Shown: one piece after another, positions 50,410-58,531 of the stretch
Numbering within the stretch: position 1 is the first letter of the stretch
Layout of the letters: the number at the start of each line of letters is the position of its first letter
NCBI RefSeq assembly: GCF_041435495.1
Contig: NZ_CP108644.1
Span: 1,736,001-1,800,000 of the forward strand
Source: Streptomyces sp. NBC_01116
GTDB taxonomy: Bacteria > Actinomycetota > Actinomycetes > Streptomycetales > Streptomycetaceae
Direction of reading: 5' to 3'
Length of the DNA: 64,000 nt
The notes under the pieces: generated by a model
What the model was told of the DNA's origin: nothing
The model's input: only the letters and a program-made list of their open reading frames with translations
The model's database searches: none
Made by a program: the position numbers and the translations under genes

Positions 50410-51570
50410 GAGCGCCGCGGCGACCGCCTCCAGGTCCGGGCCCGAGGCGAGTCCCGCGTGGTACAGGCGCAGTTGGTCCGCGCCGAGCGAGGCGGCGTGC
50501 GCCGCGTCGCGCTCCAGGGTGCGGGGGCTTCCGCCCATCCCGGTGACGATCCCGAAGGTGGCGGCGCGCACACCGCCCCGGCCGGCGAACGGCCCGAGGA
50601 CCGCTTCCCGGGCGCTGTCGGGTCCGGTGCAGGGCAGCACCACGCCGTCGGCCACGGCCAGGACGTGGTCCGTCCCGACGCCGGCGTTGGCCCCGGTGCG
50701 GTACGGGACGGGGTCGGCGTGCAGCAGCACCTGGAAACCGGGCGGGGCCGCCGCCCGTACCGCCGCGACGGCGGCCTCCTGGAACGCGCGGGCGACCCGG
50801 CCGCGCCACCGCAGGGTCGCGTCCGCGCGTCCGGGTCCGAGCAGCTCCGCGATGCCGTCCCGGCCGGCCTCCGGGGAGCCTCCGCCGGACCAGGCCGGTT
50901 CCAGGGCGAGGCGGACGGCGGCGGACAGGCCGCCGGGGTCGGCCCCCTCCTCCCCGTACCCCGCGCGGCACTCCGGGCAGAAGCACAGCGACATCAGGTA
51001 CTGCGCCGCCTCGCCGAGGACCACGCCGGCGACCTTGTCGTGGGCGTGCGGATGGGCGAAGCCGTACCAGCCGCAGGACTCCAGCTCGGTCCCGTGCGTG
51101 CCGGGCCGGGCGGCGGCCTCCGCCGCCAGGTCCACGAGGTACGCGCGCACGGCGGGGCGGGCGATGCAGGGGGCCCAGGGGTAGCGGTCCCCGTAGGCGT
51201 TGACCACCGAGGTGTCCGGATGCTCCGCGCCGAGCCGCGAGCTGTGCGCGAGGACCACCCAGCTGTGCACCTCCAGGCCGGCGGCGGCCAGGGCTCCCGC
51301 GGCCTCCCCGTACGGATCGTCGCCGGCCGTCCAGCTCTGGCGGTACGGGGCGAGGGCCCGCCCCGCCCAGCGGTCCGGGTCCGGCGGATAGAGGACGGCG
51401 GCGTACTCCGCGGTGACGACGCGGTGGGCGGGGTGGCGTGGGGTCAGGGCCCGGGTGGAGTGGTAGGCGGAGGCCAGGGTGACCTGCCGTACGCCGAGGT
51501 CCGCGATCCGGGCGGCGGCGTCCGGGTCCCCGACGACGTCCCACGGGTAGAGGAACGCGCCCGCCTTCAC
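50395..51570 (-). CDS. TIM-barrel glycoside-hydrolase-like protein of unknown function
   Basis: A 391-residue protein I cannot name. It reads as a TIM barrel: AGAFLYPWDVVGDPDAAARI with QVTLASAYHSTRALTP, then LEVHSWVVLAHSSRLG, LESCGWYGFAHPHAHDKVAG and YLMSLCFCPECRAGYGEEG. The CFCPEC segment in this position is typical of GHL-type putative glycoside hydrolases. There is no signal peptide. The GTG at 51570 overlaps the stop of the KdgD-like gene (GTGA) with GGAGG upstream. Co-expression with uronate genes suggests action on an oligouronide or related sugar; this is inference. Confidence 0.65.
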   Translation of the reverse strand: MKAGAFLYPWDVVGDPDAAARIADLGVRQVTLASAYHSTRALTPRHPAHRVVTAEYAAVLYPPDPDRWAGRALAPYRQSWTAGDDPYGEAAGALAAAGLEVHSWVVLAHSSRLGAEHPDTSVVNAYGDRYPWAPCIARPAVRAYLVDLAAEAAARPGTHGTELESCGWYGFAHPHAHDKVAGVVLGEAAQYLMSLCFCPECRAGYGEEGADPGGLSAAVRLALEPAWSGGGSPEAGRDGIAELLGPGRADATLRWRGRVARAFQEAAVAAVRAAAPPGFQVLLHADPVPYRTGANAGVGTDHVLAVADGVVLPCTGPDSAREAVLGPFAGRGGVRAATFGIVTGMGGSPRTLERDAAHAASLGADQLRLYHAGLASGPDLEAVAAALSRLG

Positions 51571-52529
51571 GCCCCGCCTCCCGCGGAGGTGTGCTCCGCC
51601 AGCAGGGCGCGGCCGCTCGCGATGATCTCGATGAGGTCCTTGATGTGCGCGCCGGGCGGTTCGGTGAGCGGGGTGCGGACCTCGCCGACTTCCAGGCCCT
51701 GGAGCCGGACCCCGGCCTTGACCAGGGAGACGGCGTATCCGCGGCCCTTGGCGCGCAGTTCGACGAGCGGCCGGTAGAAGTGGTCGAGCAGCCCGTCGGC
51801 CAGCGCGTCGTCGCCGGAGTCCAGGGCCCGGTAGAAGGCGAGGGCGATGTCCGGGGCGAAGGCGAAGACGGCGGAGGAGTAGAGGGTGACGCCGATGCCC
51901 CGGTAGGCGGGGCCGGTGAGTTCGGCGGTGGGCAGCCCGTTGAAGTAGAGGAAGCCGCCGTCGGGCCGGTGGGTGCGGACCGCGCTGACGATGCGCTGCA
52001 TGAGGTCGAGGTCGCCGTGTCCGTCCTTGAGCCCGATGATGCCGGGCGTGCGGGCCAGGGCGACGACCGTTTCGGGGGTGAAGATCGCGTTGTCGCGCTG
52101 GTAGACGATCGTCTGCAGGCCGGTGGCCGCCGCGAGCGCCGCGTAGTGCTTCAGCAGACCCTCCTGGTCGGCGACGACGAGGTAGGGCGGCATGGCGAGG
52201 AGTCCGTCCGCACCGGCCTCCTCGGCGGTGCGCGCGTACTGGACGGCGAGCGCCGTCCCGTAGCCGGTTCCCGCGAGGACGGGGACCTGTCCGGCGCTCT
52301 CCTCGACGGCGGCGGCGACCGCGAGGCGGAACTCCTCGGGGGTCAGCGCGTGGAACTCGCCCGTGCCACAGCAGGCGAAGACCGCGGCGGCTCCGGCGTC
52401 GATCCCCGCCCGCACATGGGCGCGGAAGACGGCGAGGTCGACGGTGCCGTCCGGCCCGAACGCGGTCACGGGGAAGAAGAGCGGCCCGGCGACTTCGCTG
52501 AGCCGGGCGGCAAGGGGGGCTGAGGTCAC
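51567..52529 (-). CDS. 5-dehydro-4-deoxyglucarate dehydratase-like protein (DapA superfamily)
   Basis: A 320-residue class I aldolase-fold enzyme. The Schiff-base Lys168 is in GIIGLKDGHGDLDLMQRIVS and the Tyr143 in QTIVYQRDNAIF; the GTGEF segment near 55-59 replaces the GTTGE of true DapA. These match KdgD, which decarboxylates and dehydrates 5-keto-4-deoxyglucarate to 2-oxoglutarate semialdehyde. The GTG at 52529 follows GGGAG. The semialdehyde dehydrogenase needed next is encoded at 32734-34254. Divergent from the uronate dehydrogenase, forming a catabolic locus. Confidence 0.85.
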   Translation of the reverse strand: MTSAPLAARLSEVAGPLFFPVTAFGPDGTVDLAVFRAHVRAGIDAGAAAVFACCGTGEFHALTPEEFRLAVAAAVEESAGQVPVLAGTGYGTALAVQYARTAEEAGADGLLAMPPYLVVADQEGLLKHYAALAAATGLQTIVYQRDNAIFTPETVVALARTPGIIGLKDGHGDLDLMQRIVSAVRTHRPDGGFLYFNGLPTAELTGPAYRGIGVTLYSSAVFAFAPDIALAFYRALDSGDDALADGLLDHFYRPLVELRAKGRGYAVSLVKAGVRLQGLEVGEVRTPLTEPPGAHIKDLIEIIASGRALLAEHTSAGGGA

Positions 52530-52573
52530 GGGCGCTCCCTGAACAGATACAGGCGTGCACAATTCTGATCGGT

Positions 52574-52589
52574 GTCCATATTTCTGAAC
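52574..52589. promoter_or_regulatory. Candidate operator shared with the IclR locus
   Basis: GTCCATATTTCTGAAC shares 11 of 16 positions, including TTCTGAAC, with the palindrome at 34326-34341 next to the IclR gene. It lies in the leader of the KdgD-like gene, just downstream of its predicted -10 box. Confidence 0.4.
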
Positions 52590-52596
52590 ATCGCAA

Positions 52597-52625
52597 CGCT
52601 AAGGCAGCCTCCGACGGCAGGTCAA
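52597..52625 (-). promoter_or_regulatory. Predicted promoter of the KdgD-like gene
   Basis: On the minus strand TTGACC (52625-52620) and TTAGCG (52602-52597) are 17 bp apart, a vegetative-type -35/-10 pair. Confidence 0.55.
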
Positions 52626-52640
52626 GGCAGCCGCGAGCCC

Positions 52641-52669
52641 TTGACGCACCCCATCTCCGCTCCTTAGCT
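52641..52669 (+). promoter_or_regulatory. Predicted promoter of the uronate dehydrogenase gene
   Basis: TTGACG (52641-52646) and TTAGCT (52664-52669) are 17 bp apart on the plus strand. It mirrors the minus-strand promoter, and AAGGCAGCC occurs at 52601-52609 and again at 52625-52633, a 24-bp-spaced direct repeat across the divergent region. Confidence 0.55.
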
Positions 52670-52737
52670 TGTCCACGCATGTGAATGCCAGCCAGGATTG
52701 CGCACAGCGCCCGCGTACGCCCCGAGGAGATCCCCGT

Positions 52738-53547
52738 ATGACCGCTCCCCGTACCGTCCTGCTCACCGGTGCCGCAGGCGGCCTCGGCACCCTGATGCGG
52801 GGGCTGCTGCCCGCGTACGGATACGACCTGCGGCTCTTCGACCTGGTACCGGTGGAGGGCGAGCCCGGGGCGATCACCGCCGACCTGAACGACCGGGAGG
52901 CGCTGCGTGAGGCCGTGCGCGGGGTGGACGCGGTCATCCATCTGGCGGGCATCTCGCTGGAGTCCACGTTCGACAAGATCCTCCGCGCCAACATCCAGGG
53001 CACGCACCGCCTCTACGAGGCCGCCCGCGAGGAGGGCGTCCGGCGCATCGTGGCCGCCTCCTCCAACCACGTCATCGGTCACACCCCGCGCCCGGCTCCG
53101 GGCGATCCGCCGATCCCCCTGGACGCGCCGCGCCGCCCCGACACCTTCTACGGGCTCTCGAAGTGCTTCGGCGAGGACCTGGCCCAGCTCTACTGGGACC
53201 GGCACGGGCTGGAGACGGTCTCCGTGCGCATCGGGTCCTGCTTCCCCGAGCCCACGTCGGTACGGATGCTGTCGGTCTGGATGAGCCCCGGCGACGGCGC
53301 ACGGCTGTTCCACGCGGCCCTGACCGCCGAGGACGTCGGGCACACCGTCGTCTACGGCTCCTCCGCCAACACCCGTCTGTGGTGGGACCTGGCCCCGGCG
53401 CGGGCGCTGGGCTACCGGCCGCTGGACGACTCGGAGCCCTACGCGGCGAAGCTCGTCGCCGAGCAGGGCGAACTGGACCCGGACAACCCGGCGCACGCCC
53501 GCGTGGGCGGCCACTTCGCGACCGACCCGCCGATCTGGCCGCACTGA
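52738..53547 (+). CDS. NAD-dependent uronate dehydrogenase-like SDR protein
   Basis: A 269-residue extended short-chain dehydrogenase. The NAD loop is TVLLTGAAGGLGTLMRGLL, the middle has VIHLAGISLESTFDKILRAN, and the catalytic pair is Tyr-x3-Lys in DTFYGLSKCFGEDLAQLYWD. The length and VRIGSCFPEPTSVRMLSVWM match uronate dehydrogenases, which oxidise galacturonate or glucuronate to the aldarolactone. ATG at 52738 after GAGGAG. Divergent from the KdgD-like gene; together with the semialdehyde dehydrogenase at 33-34 kb they provide steps of the oxidative uronate route. Confidence 0.82.
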   Translation: MTAPRTVLLTGAAGGLGTLMRGLLPAYGYDLRLFDLVPVEGEPGAITADLNDREALREAVRGVDAVIHLAGISLESTFDKILRANIQGTHRLYEAAREEGVRRIVAASSNHVIGHTPRPAPGDPPIPLDAPRRPDTFYGLSKCFGEDLAQLYWDRHGLETVSVRIGSCFPEPTSVRMLSVWMSPGDGARLFHAALTAEDVGHTVVYGSSANTRLWWDLAPARALGYRPLDDSEPYAAKLVAEQGELDPDNPAHARVGGHFATDPPIWPH

Positions 53548-53694
53548 GCCGCGCCGAGCCGGCGGGGAGGACGGCGGGCGGGCGCGGCGACGAGGGGGGC
53601 GGGAGCAGCGACGGGGGCGGGCGGGCGTCGTGGCGGGGCCGGGCGGCGGAAATCCGGGCGACGCGGGCGCGGCGGGGCGGGCAGGATACGGGCC

Positions 53695-53916
53695 ATGCCG
53701 AGACCTTCCGGATTCCAGTACGAACAGCACGGCGACCAGAGCGTCACCATCACCCACCACGGCCGGGCCGCGGGCACCCTGCGCGGCGGCCGGGCGGAGA
53801 AGTTCCTGGCCGAGGTGGGCTCGGGCGACGCCCAGTTGGTGATGGCGCGCTGGACCGGCGCGTACAAGCACGGCAACGAGCGCACCGCCCGCGACCACCC
53901 GCGCAACCGCCGCTGA
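53695..53916 (+). CDS. Small basic protein, 73 residues, unknown function
   Basis: A 73-residue protein reading SGFQYEQHGDQSVTITHHGR and GTLRGGRAEKFLAEVGSGDA, then VMARWTGAYKHGNERTARDH. It has good Streptomyces codon bias and looks like a conserved small protein, with a predicted beta-beta-alpha-beta pattern. I know no function. The ATG at 53695 follows a very G-rich stretch (53560-53690) with many G-runs but no other gene. Confidence 0.7.
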   Translation: MPRPSGFQYEQHGDQSVTITHHGRAAGTLRGGRAEKFLAEVGSGDAQLVMARWTGAYKHGNERTARDHPRNRR

Positions 53917-53991
53917 GAGCACGTCCGCGGCCCTGCTCCGGACGGCCGAAGGTAAGGGAACGGCAAAGCCGGGTCGTTCGTTACCCCGTGC

Positions 53992-55230
53992 ATGACCGCA
54001 ATGACCCCCGGCTCGAACATCCCTCTCTCCGCCGCCCGCGTGGCGGTGGACGTCGCCGCTCCGGTGCGGCTCGACGTCTCGGGCCTGCTGCTCACCGCCG
54101 ACGGCAAGGTGCGCTCCGACGACGACTTCATCTTCTACAACCAGCCCTCGGGCCCCGGCGTGACCTACCGCTCCGGCGGGGGCTCCGCGCCCGACGCGAT
54201 CGTGGTGGACACCGCGGCCGTCCCGCCGGGCATCGAGAAGATCGTCGTCACCGCGAGCCCGGACGCCGAGGGCCAGACCTTCCAGGGCGTCGAGCCCACC
54301 GCCACCGTGCGCAACGCGGACGACGGCAGCGCGCTCGCCACCTTCACCCCGCCGCAGCTGGGCGCCGAGACGGCGCTCGTGGTCATCGAGATCTACCTGC
54401 GCAACGGGGCCTGGAAGGCCCGCGCGGTCGGCCAGGGTTACGCGAACGGGCTGGCCGGGATCGCCACGGACTTCGGCGTCTCGGTCGAGGAGCCCGCGGC
54501 CCCGGCCGCCCCTCCGGCGCCGGTGGCCCCCGCCCCGGTCGCCGCCGCTCCCGCCGCTCCGGTCGCGGCCCCCGTCGACCCGCGCATCGCCCCGCCGGCT
54601 CCGGCCGCCCCGCCCGCTCCCCCGGCGGCCCCCGCCGCGCCCGCGGGCTCCGGGAAGATCAACCTGGACAAGGGCCGGGTCAACCTCCAGAAGAACCAGA
54701 CCGTGTCCCTCGTCAAGGGCGGCGCCCCGCTGCTCTCGCGGGTCAGGATGGGCCTGGGCTGGGAGCCCGCGTTCCGCGGCAAGGACATCGACCTGGACGC
54801 GTCGGTGATCGCCTACGGTCCCAACCGCAACCACCTGGACAGCTGCTACTTCGGCAAGCTGACCATCCTGAACGGGGCGATCAAGCACTCCGGCGACAAC
54901 CTCACGGGTGAGGGCGCGGGCGACGACGAGGTGATCATGGTGGACCTCGGCCGGATCCCCGCCGAGGCGACCGGCCTGGTCTTCACGGTGAACTCGTTCA
55001 CCGGCCAGAAGTTCAACGAGGTGGCCAAGGCCTACTGCCGGCTGATCGACGACGCCTCCGGCGAGGAGCTGGTCCGCTTCGACCTCACCGGCGCCGAGCC
55101 GCAGACCGGTGTGATGATGGCCAAGCTCATCAAGCAGTTCACCGGCGAGTGGGAGATGACCGCGATGGGCGAGTTCGTGAAGTCGCGCACCGTGCGGGGC
55201 ATGGTGAAGCCCGCCGCCAAGTCCCTGTAG
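53992..55230 (+). CDS. Double-TerD domain protein
   Basis: A 412-residue protein with two TerD modules. Module 1 (about 5-165) has VRLDVSGLLLTADGKVRSDD and DFIFYNQPSGPGVTY. An Ala/Pro linker spans about 165-215. Module 2 (about 218-400) has INLDKGRVNLQKNQTVSLVK, RMGLGWEPAF, DLDASVIAYG and EVIMVDLGRIP, and CRLIDDASGEELVRFDLTGA. TerD domains bind calcium and belong to stress and tellurite-resistance systems, in Streptomyces also linked to development. Start is ATG at 53992 or 54001. It ends before a strong terminator. Confidence 0.88.
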   Translation: MTAMTPGSNIPLSAARVAVDVAAPVRLDVSGLLLTADGKVRSDDDFIFYNQPSGPGVTYRSGGGSAPDAIVVDTAAVPPGIEKIVVTASPDAEGQTFQGVEPTATVRNADDGSALATFTPPQLGAETALVVIEIYLRNGAWKARAVGQGYANGLAGIATDFGVSVEEPAAPAAPPAPVAPAPVAAAPAAPVAAPVDPRIAPPAPAAPPAPPAAPAAPAGSGKINLDKGRVNLQKNQTVSLVKGGAPLLSRVRMGLGWEPAFRGKDIDLDASVIAYGPNRNHLDSCYFGKLTILNGAIKHSGDNLTGEGAGDDEVIMVDLGRIPAEATGLVFTVNSFTGQKFNEVAKAYCRLIDDASGEELVRFDLTGAEPQTGVMMAKLIKQFTGEWEMTAMGEFVKSRTVRGMVKPAAKSL

Positions 55231-55266
55231 CCGCCGTGGGCCCTCCCCCGGAGGGCCGCAACGGAG

Positions 55267-55300
55267 TCCGGGGCGCCTGAAGTGCTTCAGGCGCCCCGGA
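55267..55300. terminator. 16-bp hairpin between the TerD gene and the convergent small gene
   Basis: TCCGGGGCGCCTGAAG (55267-55282) and CTTCAGGCGCCCCGGA (55285-55300) pair perfectly around TG, 36 bp after the TerD stop. It is nearly a perfect palindrome and can serve both strands. Confidence 0.85.
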
Positions 55301-55339
55301 TCCGGAGAAGACGGACGCTGCTCGTGCTCGTCTCGCGTC

Positions 55340-55570
55340 TCAGAGCTTGGTCAACTTGGAGTACGGGCTCAGGATCCTTCCCTGTCGCCCCGAGAAGTCG
55401 ATGAGGACTGCGTCGTTGTCGCCCTCGACAGCAAGAATCCTGCCGAGCCCGAACTGGTCGTGCGACACCCTGTCGCCCACATCGAAGCATTCGACCGGTG
55501 GGGCCTCCTGGGCCGGGCGGTTGAAGGGACTGGAAGGCAGGTGACGCCGGGATCCGGCTGACTGTTTCAT
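55340..55570 (-). CDS. Small Tudor-like protein resembling the UvrD/PcrA C-terminal domain
   Basis: A 76-residue protein. The last 48 residues (FDVGDRVSHDQFGLGRILAV, then DNDAVLIDFSGRQGRILSPY) match the Tudor-like tail of UvrD/PcrA helicases, which binds RNA polymerase, but stand alone here. The N-terminal 28 residues are Ser/Pro-rich. ATG at 55570. A role in transcription-coupled processes is a guess from the domain. Confidence 0.75.
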   Translation of the reverse strand: MKQSAGSRRHLPSSPFNRPAQEAPPVECFDVGDRVSHDQFGLGRILAVEGDNDAVLIDFSGRQGRILSPYSKLTKL

Positions 55571-55655
55571 TACGTCGAGTATGCGCCCTGTGAAGGCCCG
55601 ACGCCATGCCCGCCGGTGCCCGGGGCCCCAGACGTGCCGGATTCGTAATCAGCGC

Positions 55656-55895
55656 TCACCACGGCCAGTCAGCGCTTCCTCCCGCCTCCAGCAGCGGAAC
55701 CATGCGGAACGCCGCGTCGGAAAGCCCCCCGAACGTGTGGCGGTTTCCCTCGCCGGACGGGGCGTGACCGAGCCGGTATCCGGCCAGATTCCAGGTGTAG
55801 ACGGGCACCGTGTCCGGAACGCTCCGGGTCGCGTCGCCACGGCGCGTGTACGCGGTCTGCTCGTCGGTGACGACAAGCACGCGTCGCCTGCGCAC
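55656..55895 (-). pseudogene. C-terminal remnant of a TROVE/Ro60 RNA-binding protein
   Basis: An open stretch of 79 codons reads RVLVVTDEQTAYTRRGDATR, VPDTVPVYTWNLAGYRLGHA and HTFGGLSDAAFRMVPLLEAG, ending DWPW. This is the end of the von Willebrand A domain of bacterial Ro60 (TROVE) proteins as I know them. The TROVE ring and the first half of the vWA domain are absent; 55896-56132 upstream has stops in this frame and no recognisable coding. A GTG could start the fragment, but a stable product is unlikely. Confidence 0.7.
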
Positions 55896-56132
55896 CGGGC
55901 ACCCCGGCGCTCGCGCCTCCCGAGATCACCAGTGGCTGCGGCACATTCCGTTGAAGGGAAGGAGCCGCCGCCTTCGCACCGGGAGGTGCATGTCCATGAC
56001 CTTAGGGAACGGCCCGGTCGCACGCGCCGGGTTTTCGCCGGCCCCGACACCGTACGGCCGCGGCCGGCCCCCGTGCGGGACAGGAGCGGAGTCCCGCAGC
56101 CGAACGCCGCTCCGAGCCCTGCGTGCGGGCTC

Positions 56133-57620
56133 TCAACCGCCCGCGCGCGAGCGGGCCTTGAACGCGGCCTTGCGGGCGTCCTTGGCGGCCTTCTTGTCGC
56201 TGTGCAGCCGGCCCATGGCCTCCAGGACCTCTGCGGTGGCCGGGTGGTCGACGCGCCAGACCTCGTCGAAGAAGCCGCTGTGCTGGGCCGAGAGCCCCTC
56301 GACCAGGCCCTGGAGCTCGTCCAGCTCGCCCTCCGCGTCCAGTTGGGCGGCGATCGTGTCGATGGCCAGCCAGAAGATCATGTCCTCCGGCGGGGCGGGC
56401 ACGTCGGCCGCGCCGCGCTCCGCGAGCCAGACGCGGGCCAGGCCGCCCAGCTCCGGGTCGCCGAGCACCGCGCGTACGGCGGGCTCCGCCTCGGGGCCGG
56501 CCAGGGCGAGGGCCTGCTGGCAGTGGAGGCGGCGCAGCGGCGCGCCCTCGTCCGTGCCGCGCGCCGCGGCCAGCAGCTCGGCCGCCGCGGCCGCCGCGCC
56601 CTCCGCGCCGTGGCCCGCGAGCCAGAGCTTGACCTCGGCGCGGGCGGCGGACTCCGGGTAGTGGGCGATGCCGTCGAGGAGGACGTCGGCGCCCTTGCCC
56701 GCGAGGTCGCCGACGGCGGGGGCGTCCACCCCGGCCTCCAGCATCCGGGCCCGGACGCCGTACAGGCCGAGGGGGGTGAGCTTGACCATGCCGTACCGGG
56801 TGACGTCCTCGTCGTCGGCGCCGGCCGCGGAGGCGTCCGCGGCTTCGCCCTCCTCGACCAGCAGCGCCTCGTCGACCGGGTGGTACTCGACGATCCCGAT
56901 GGGTTCGAGGAGCCGGAACTGGTCGTCGAGGCGCATCATCGCCTCGGACACCTGCTCCAGGATGTCGTCGGTGGGCTCGCCCATGTCGTCGGGGACGATC
57001 ATCGACGCGGCGAGGGCGGGCAGCGGGACCGGCCCTTCGCCCGCGCCGTTGTCCGCGAGGGTGAGCAGGTAGAGGTTGCCGAGGACGCCGTCGAGGAACT
57101 CCGCCTCGGCCTCCGGGTCCCAGTCCAGGGCGTCGAAGTCGATCGAGCCGTCCTCGCCGACGAGGTCCGCGAAGTCGTCCAGGACGGGAGCGGTGGCATC
57201 GGCGTGCACGGCGTCCAGGCCGTCCAGCCAGATGGACAGGACGTCCTGCGGGGAGCCGCCGGTGAGCAGGGCCAGGTTCTCGCCCGCGGTGACGGTGCCC
57301 TCGGCGTCGCCGTCCGTGCCCTCGCCGCCCTCGCCCTCCTCGGGGTCGGTGACGTCGAGGAGGCCGGTGTCCACGGCGAGCCGCCACGCCTCGCTGGCGT
57401 ACGCGGCGCCGTCCTCGTCGGCCGGGAGGGCGAGGTGCTCGGCGGCCGCCGGCAGCTGGTCCTCGGCCAGTTCGCCGCCGGCCCCGACCCGGCTGTCCGG
57501 CCCCGCCCACCGGGCGAGCCTGACGGCGCGGACGAACAGCGGAGCGGCGAGCGCGTCCCGTGCCAGTTCGGCCTCGGAGTTCAGCCGCACCGGCGGCAGG
57601 GAGGGGCGCTCTGCGGACAT
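56133..57620 (-). CDS. Large acidic uncharacterised protein, paralogue of the one at 6177-7601
   Basis: A 495-residue acidic, helical protein without a named family. It has an N-terminal helical part (AELARDALAAPLFVRAVRLA), an acidic insertion (DPEEGEGGEGTDGDAEG), a winged-helix-like YGMVKLTPLGLYGVRARMLE near 275, and HEAT-like helices to a basic end (KKAAKDARKAAFKARSRAGG). The block order and many positions match the protein at 6177-7601. ATG at 57620 follows AGGAGA at ideal spacing. No signal peptide or membrane segment. Stands alone on the minus strand. Confidence 0.7.
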   Translation of the reverse strand: MSAERPSLPPVRLNSEAELARDALAAPLFVRAVRLARWAGPDSRVGAGGELAEDQLPAAAEHLALPADEDGAAYASEAWRLAVDTGLLDVTDPEEGEGGEGTDGDAEGTVTAGENLALLTGGSPQDVLSIWLDGLDAVHADATAPVLDDFADLVGEDGSIDFDALDWDPEAEAEFLDGVLGNLYLLTLADNGAGEGPVPLPALAASMIVPDDMGEPTDDILEQVSEAMMRLDDQFRLLEPIGIVEYHPVDEALLVEEGEAADASAAGADDEDVTRYGMVKLTPLGLYGVRARMLEAGVDAPAVGDLAGKGADVLLDGIAHYPESAARAEVKLWLAGHGAEGAAAAAAELLAAARGTDEGAPLRRLHCQQALALAGPEAEPAVRAVLGDPELGGLARVWLAERGAADVPAPPEDMIFWLAIDTIAAQLDAEGELDELQGLVEGLSAQHSGFFDEVWRVDHPATAEVLEAMGRLHSDKKAAKDARKAAFKARSRAGG

Positions 57621-57742
57621 CGGGGGTTCTCCTCGGTGCGTGCTCGGGGCGTACGGAGTGCGTACGCGGTTCAGCCGCCCAAGCCTAGACGCAATGCGGC
57701 GCGTGCCGCCCGCCGCTTCGCCGCATACCGCCCGGCGCGCCC

Positions 57743-58456
57743 CTATGCGCCCGCGCCCGGCTCCATGCTGAGCGCGGGTGTGTAGCGGTGCACGCCGCCG
57801 CCGGTCATGCCCGGGTACTTCTGGACGCGTTCCCAGAGCGGGGACGGGGAGCCGACGCCCTCTCCCGGTGCGGCGAGGGCCGCGATGTGGTGCTCGGCGC
57901 TCTCCCACTCGGCGTAGTTGAGGACCCGGGCGCCGTCGGTGCTGACGTGGAAGTGCGCGGCGATGCCGCCGGCGGGCAGTCCGGCCTCTTCGCCGAGCGC
58001 CTCGAACACCGTGTCCACCCAGTCGCGTTGGCGGGCCGGGTCGGGCCCGTCGAACTCGACGTCCACGATGACGACGCAGCCGGTCTCCCTGGTGTCGCCC
58101 TCGGCCCGGAGGCCGGAGCGGTACAGCTCGTACGTGTGCGGTCCGAGGCGTTCGATGCCGGGGACGGCGGCGTCGATCTCCGCGTTGCGGACGTCGCGCC
58201 CCTGCCGCACGAAGTCCTGGTAGGCCTGTTCGCCGGACCACTGGGAGTAGTGCAGCAGGGTCACGCCGTCCTCCCCTTCGTGGACGCTGTAGGAGAGCAG
58301 CCCGGGGTGCGGCCATTCCCGGCTCTCCCATGCCTTCCGGACGGCGTCGACGGCCTCTCGCCGCCGCTGCGGTGTACCGACGTTCCAGGTGCTGGCCTTG
58401 GCGATCCGCGCGTCGGGGCGGGCCGGGTCGGGGCGGTCGGTGAAGTGCGTGGTCAT
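57743..58456 (-). CDS. Antibiotic biosynthesis monooxygenase (ABM) domain protein under a SoxR box
   Basis: A 237-residue protein with two ABM-like halves. The first is [20 protein letters not shown] with [20 protein letters not shown]; the second is [14 protein letters not shown] with [23 protein letters not shown] proteins form small ferredoxin-like barrels that act on quinone-type or aromatic compounds. A perfect SoxR box lies 58 bp upstream of the ATG at 58456, so it should be induced by redox-cycling metabolites. This matches the S. coelicolor SoxR-regulon monooxygenase (ecaB, as I recall). Confidence 0.85.
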   Translation of the reverse strand: MTTHFTDRPDPARPDARIAKASTWNVGTPQRRREAVDAVRKAWESREWPHPGLLSYSVHEGEDGVTLLHYSQWSGEQAYQDFVRQGRDVRNAEIDAAVPGIERLGPHTYELYRSGLRAEGDTRETGCVVIVDVEFDGPDPARQRDWVDTVFEALGEEAGLPAGGIAAHFHVSTDGARVLNYAEWESAEHHIAALAAPGEGVGSPSPLWERVQKYPGMTGGGVHRYTPALSMEPGAGA

Positions 58457-58513
58457 GGTGGTGTTCCCCTCGTCACGCGCGCCGGTCGGTGCGTCGTGCT
58501 CCCCACGATCACA

Positions 58514-58531
58514 CCTCAAGTCCGCTTGAGG
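58514..58531 (-). promoter_or_regulatory. SoxR box upstream of the ABM monooxygenase gene
   Basis: CCTCAAGTCCGCTTGAGG is a perfect 7-bp inverted repeat with a 4-base centre, matching the SoxR operator pattern. On the minus strand it overlaps TTGACC as a -35 box with a long MerR-type spacer towards TGATCG. Confidence 0.85.

Noticed and set aside
53560..53690. G-rich stretch with possible G-quadruplexes
   Set aside because: G-runs of this kind are expected by composition in such DNA; nothing beyond the runs supports a function.
50395..54888. A single 1497-codon minus-strand frame
   Set aside because: Only its last 391 codons form a protein; the rest is the antisense or wrong frame of the KdgD-like, uronate dehydrogenase and TerD genes.
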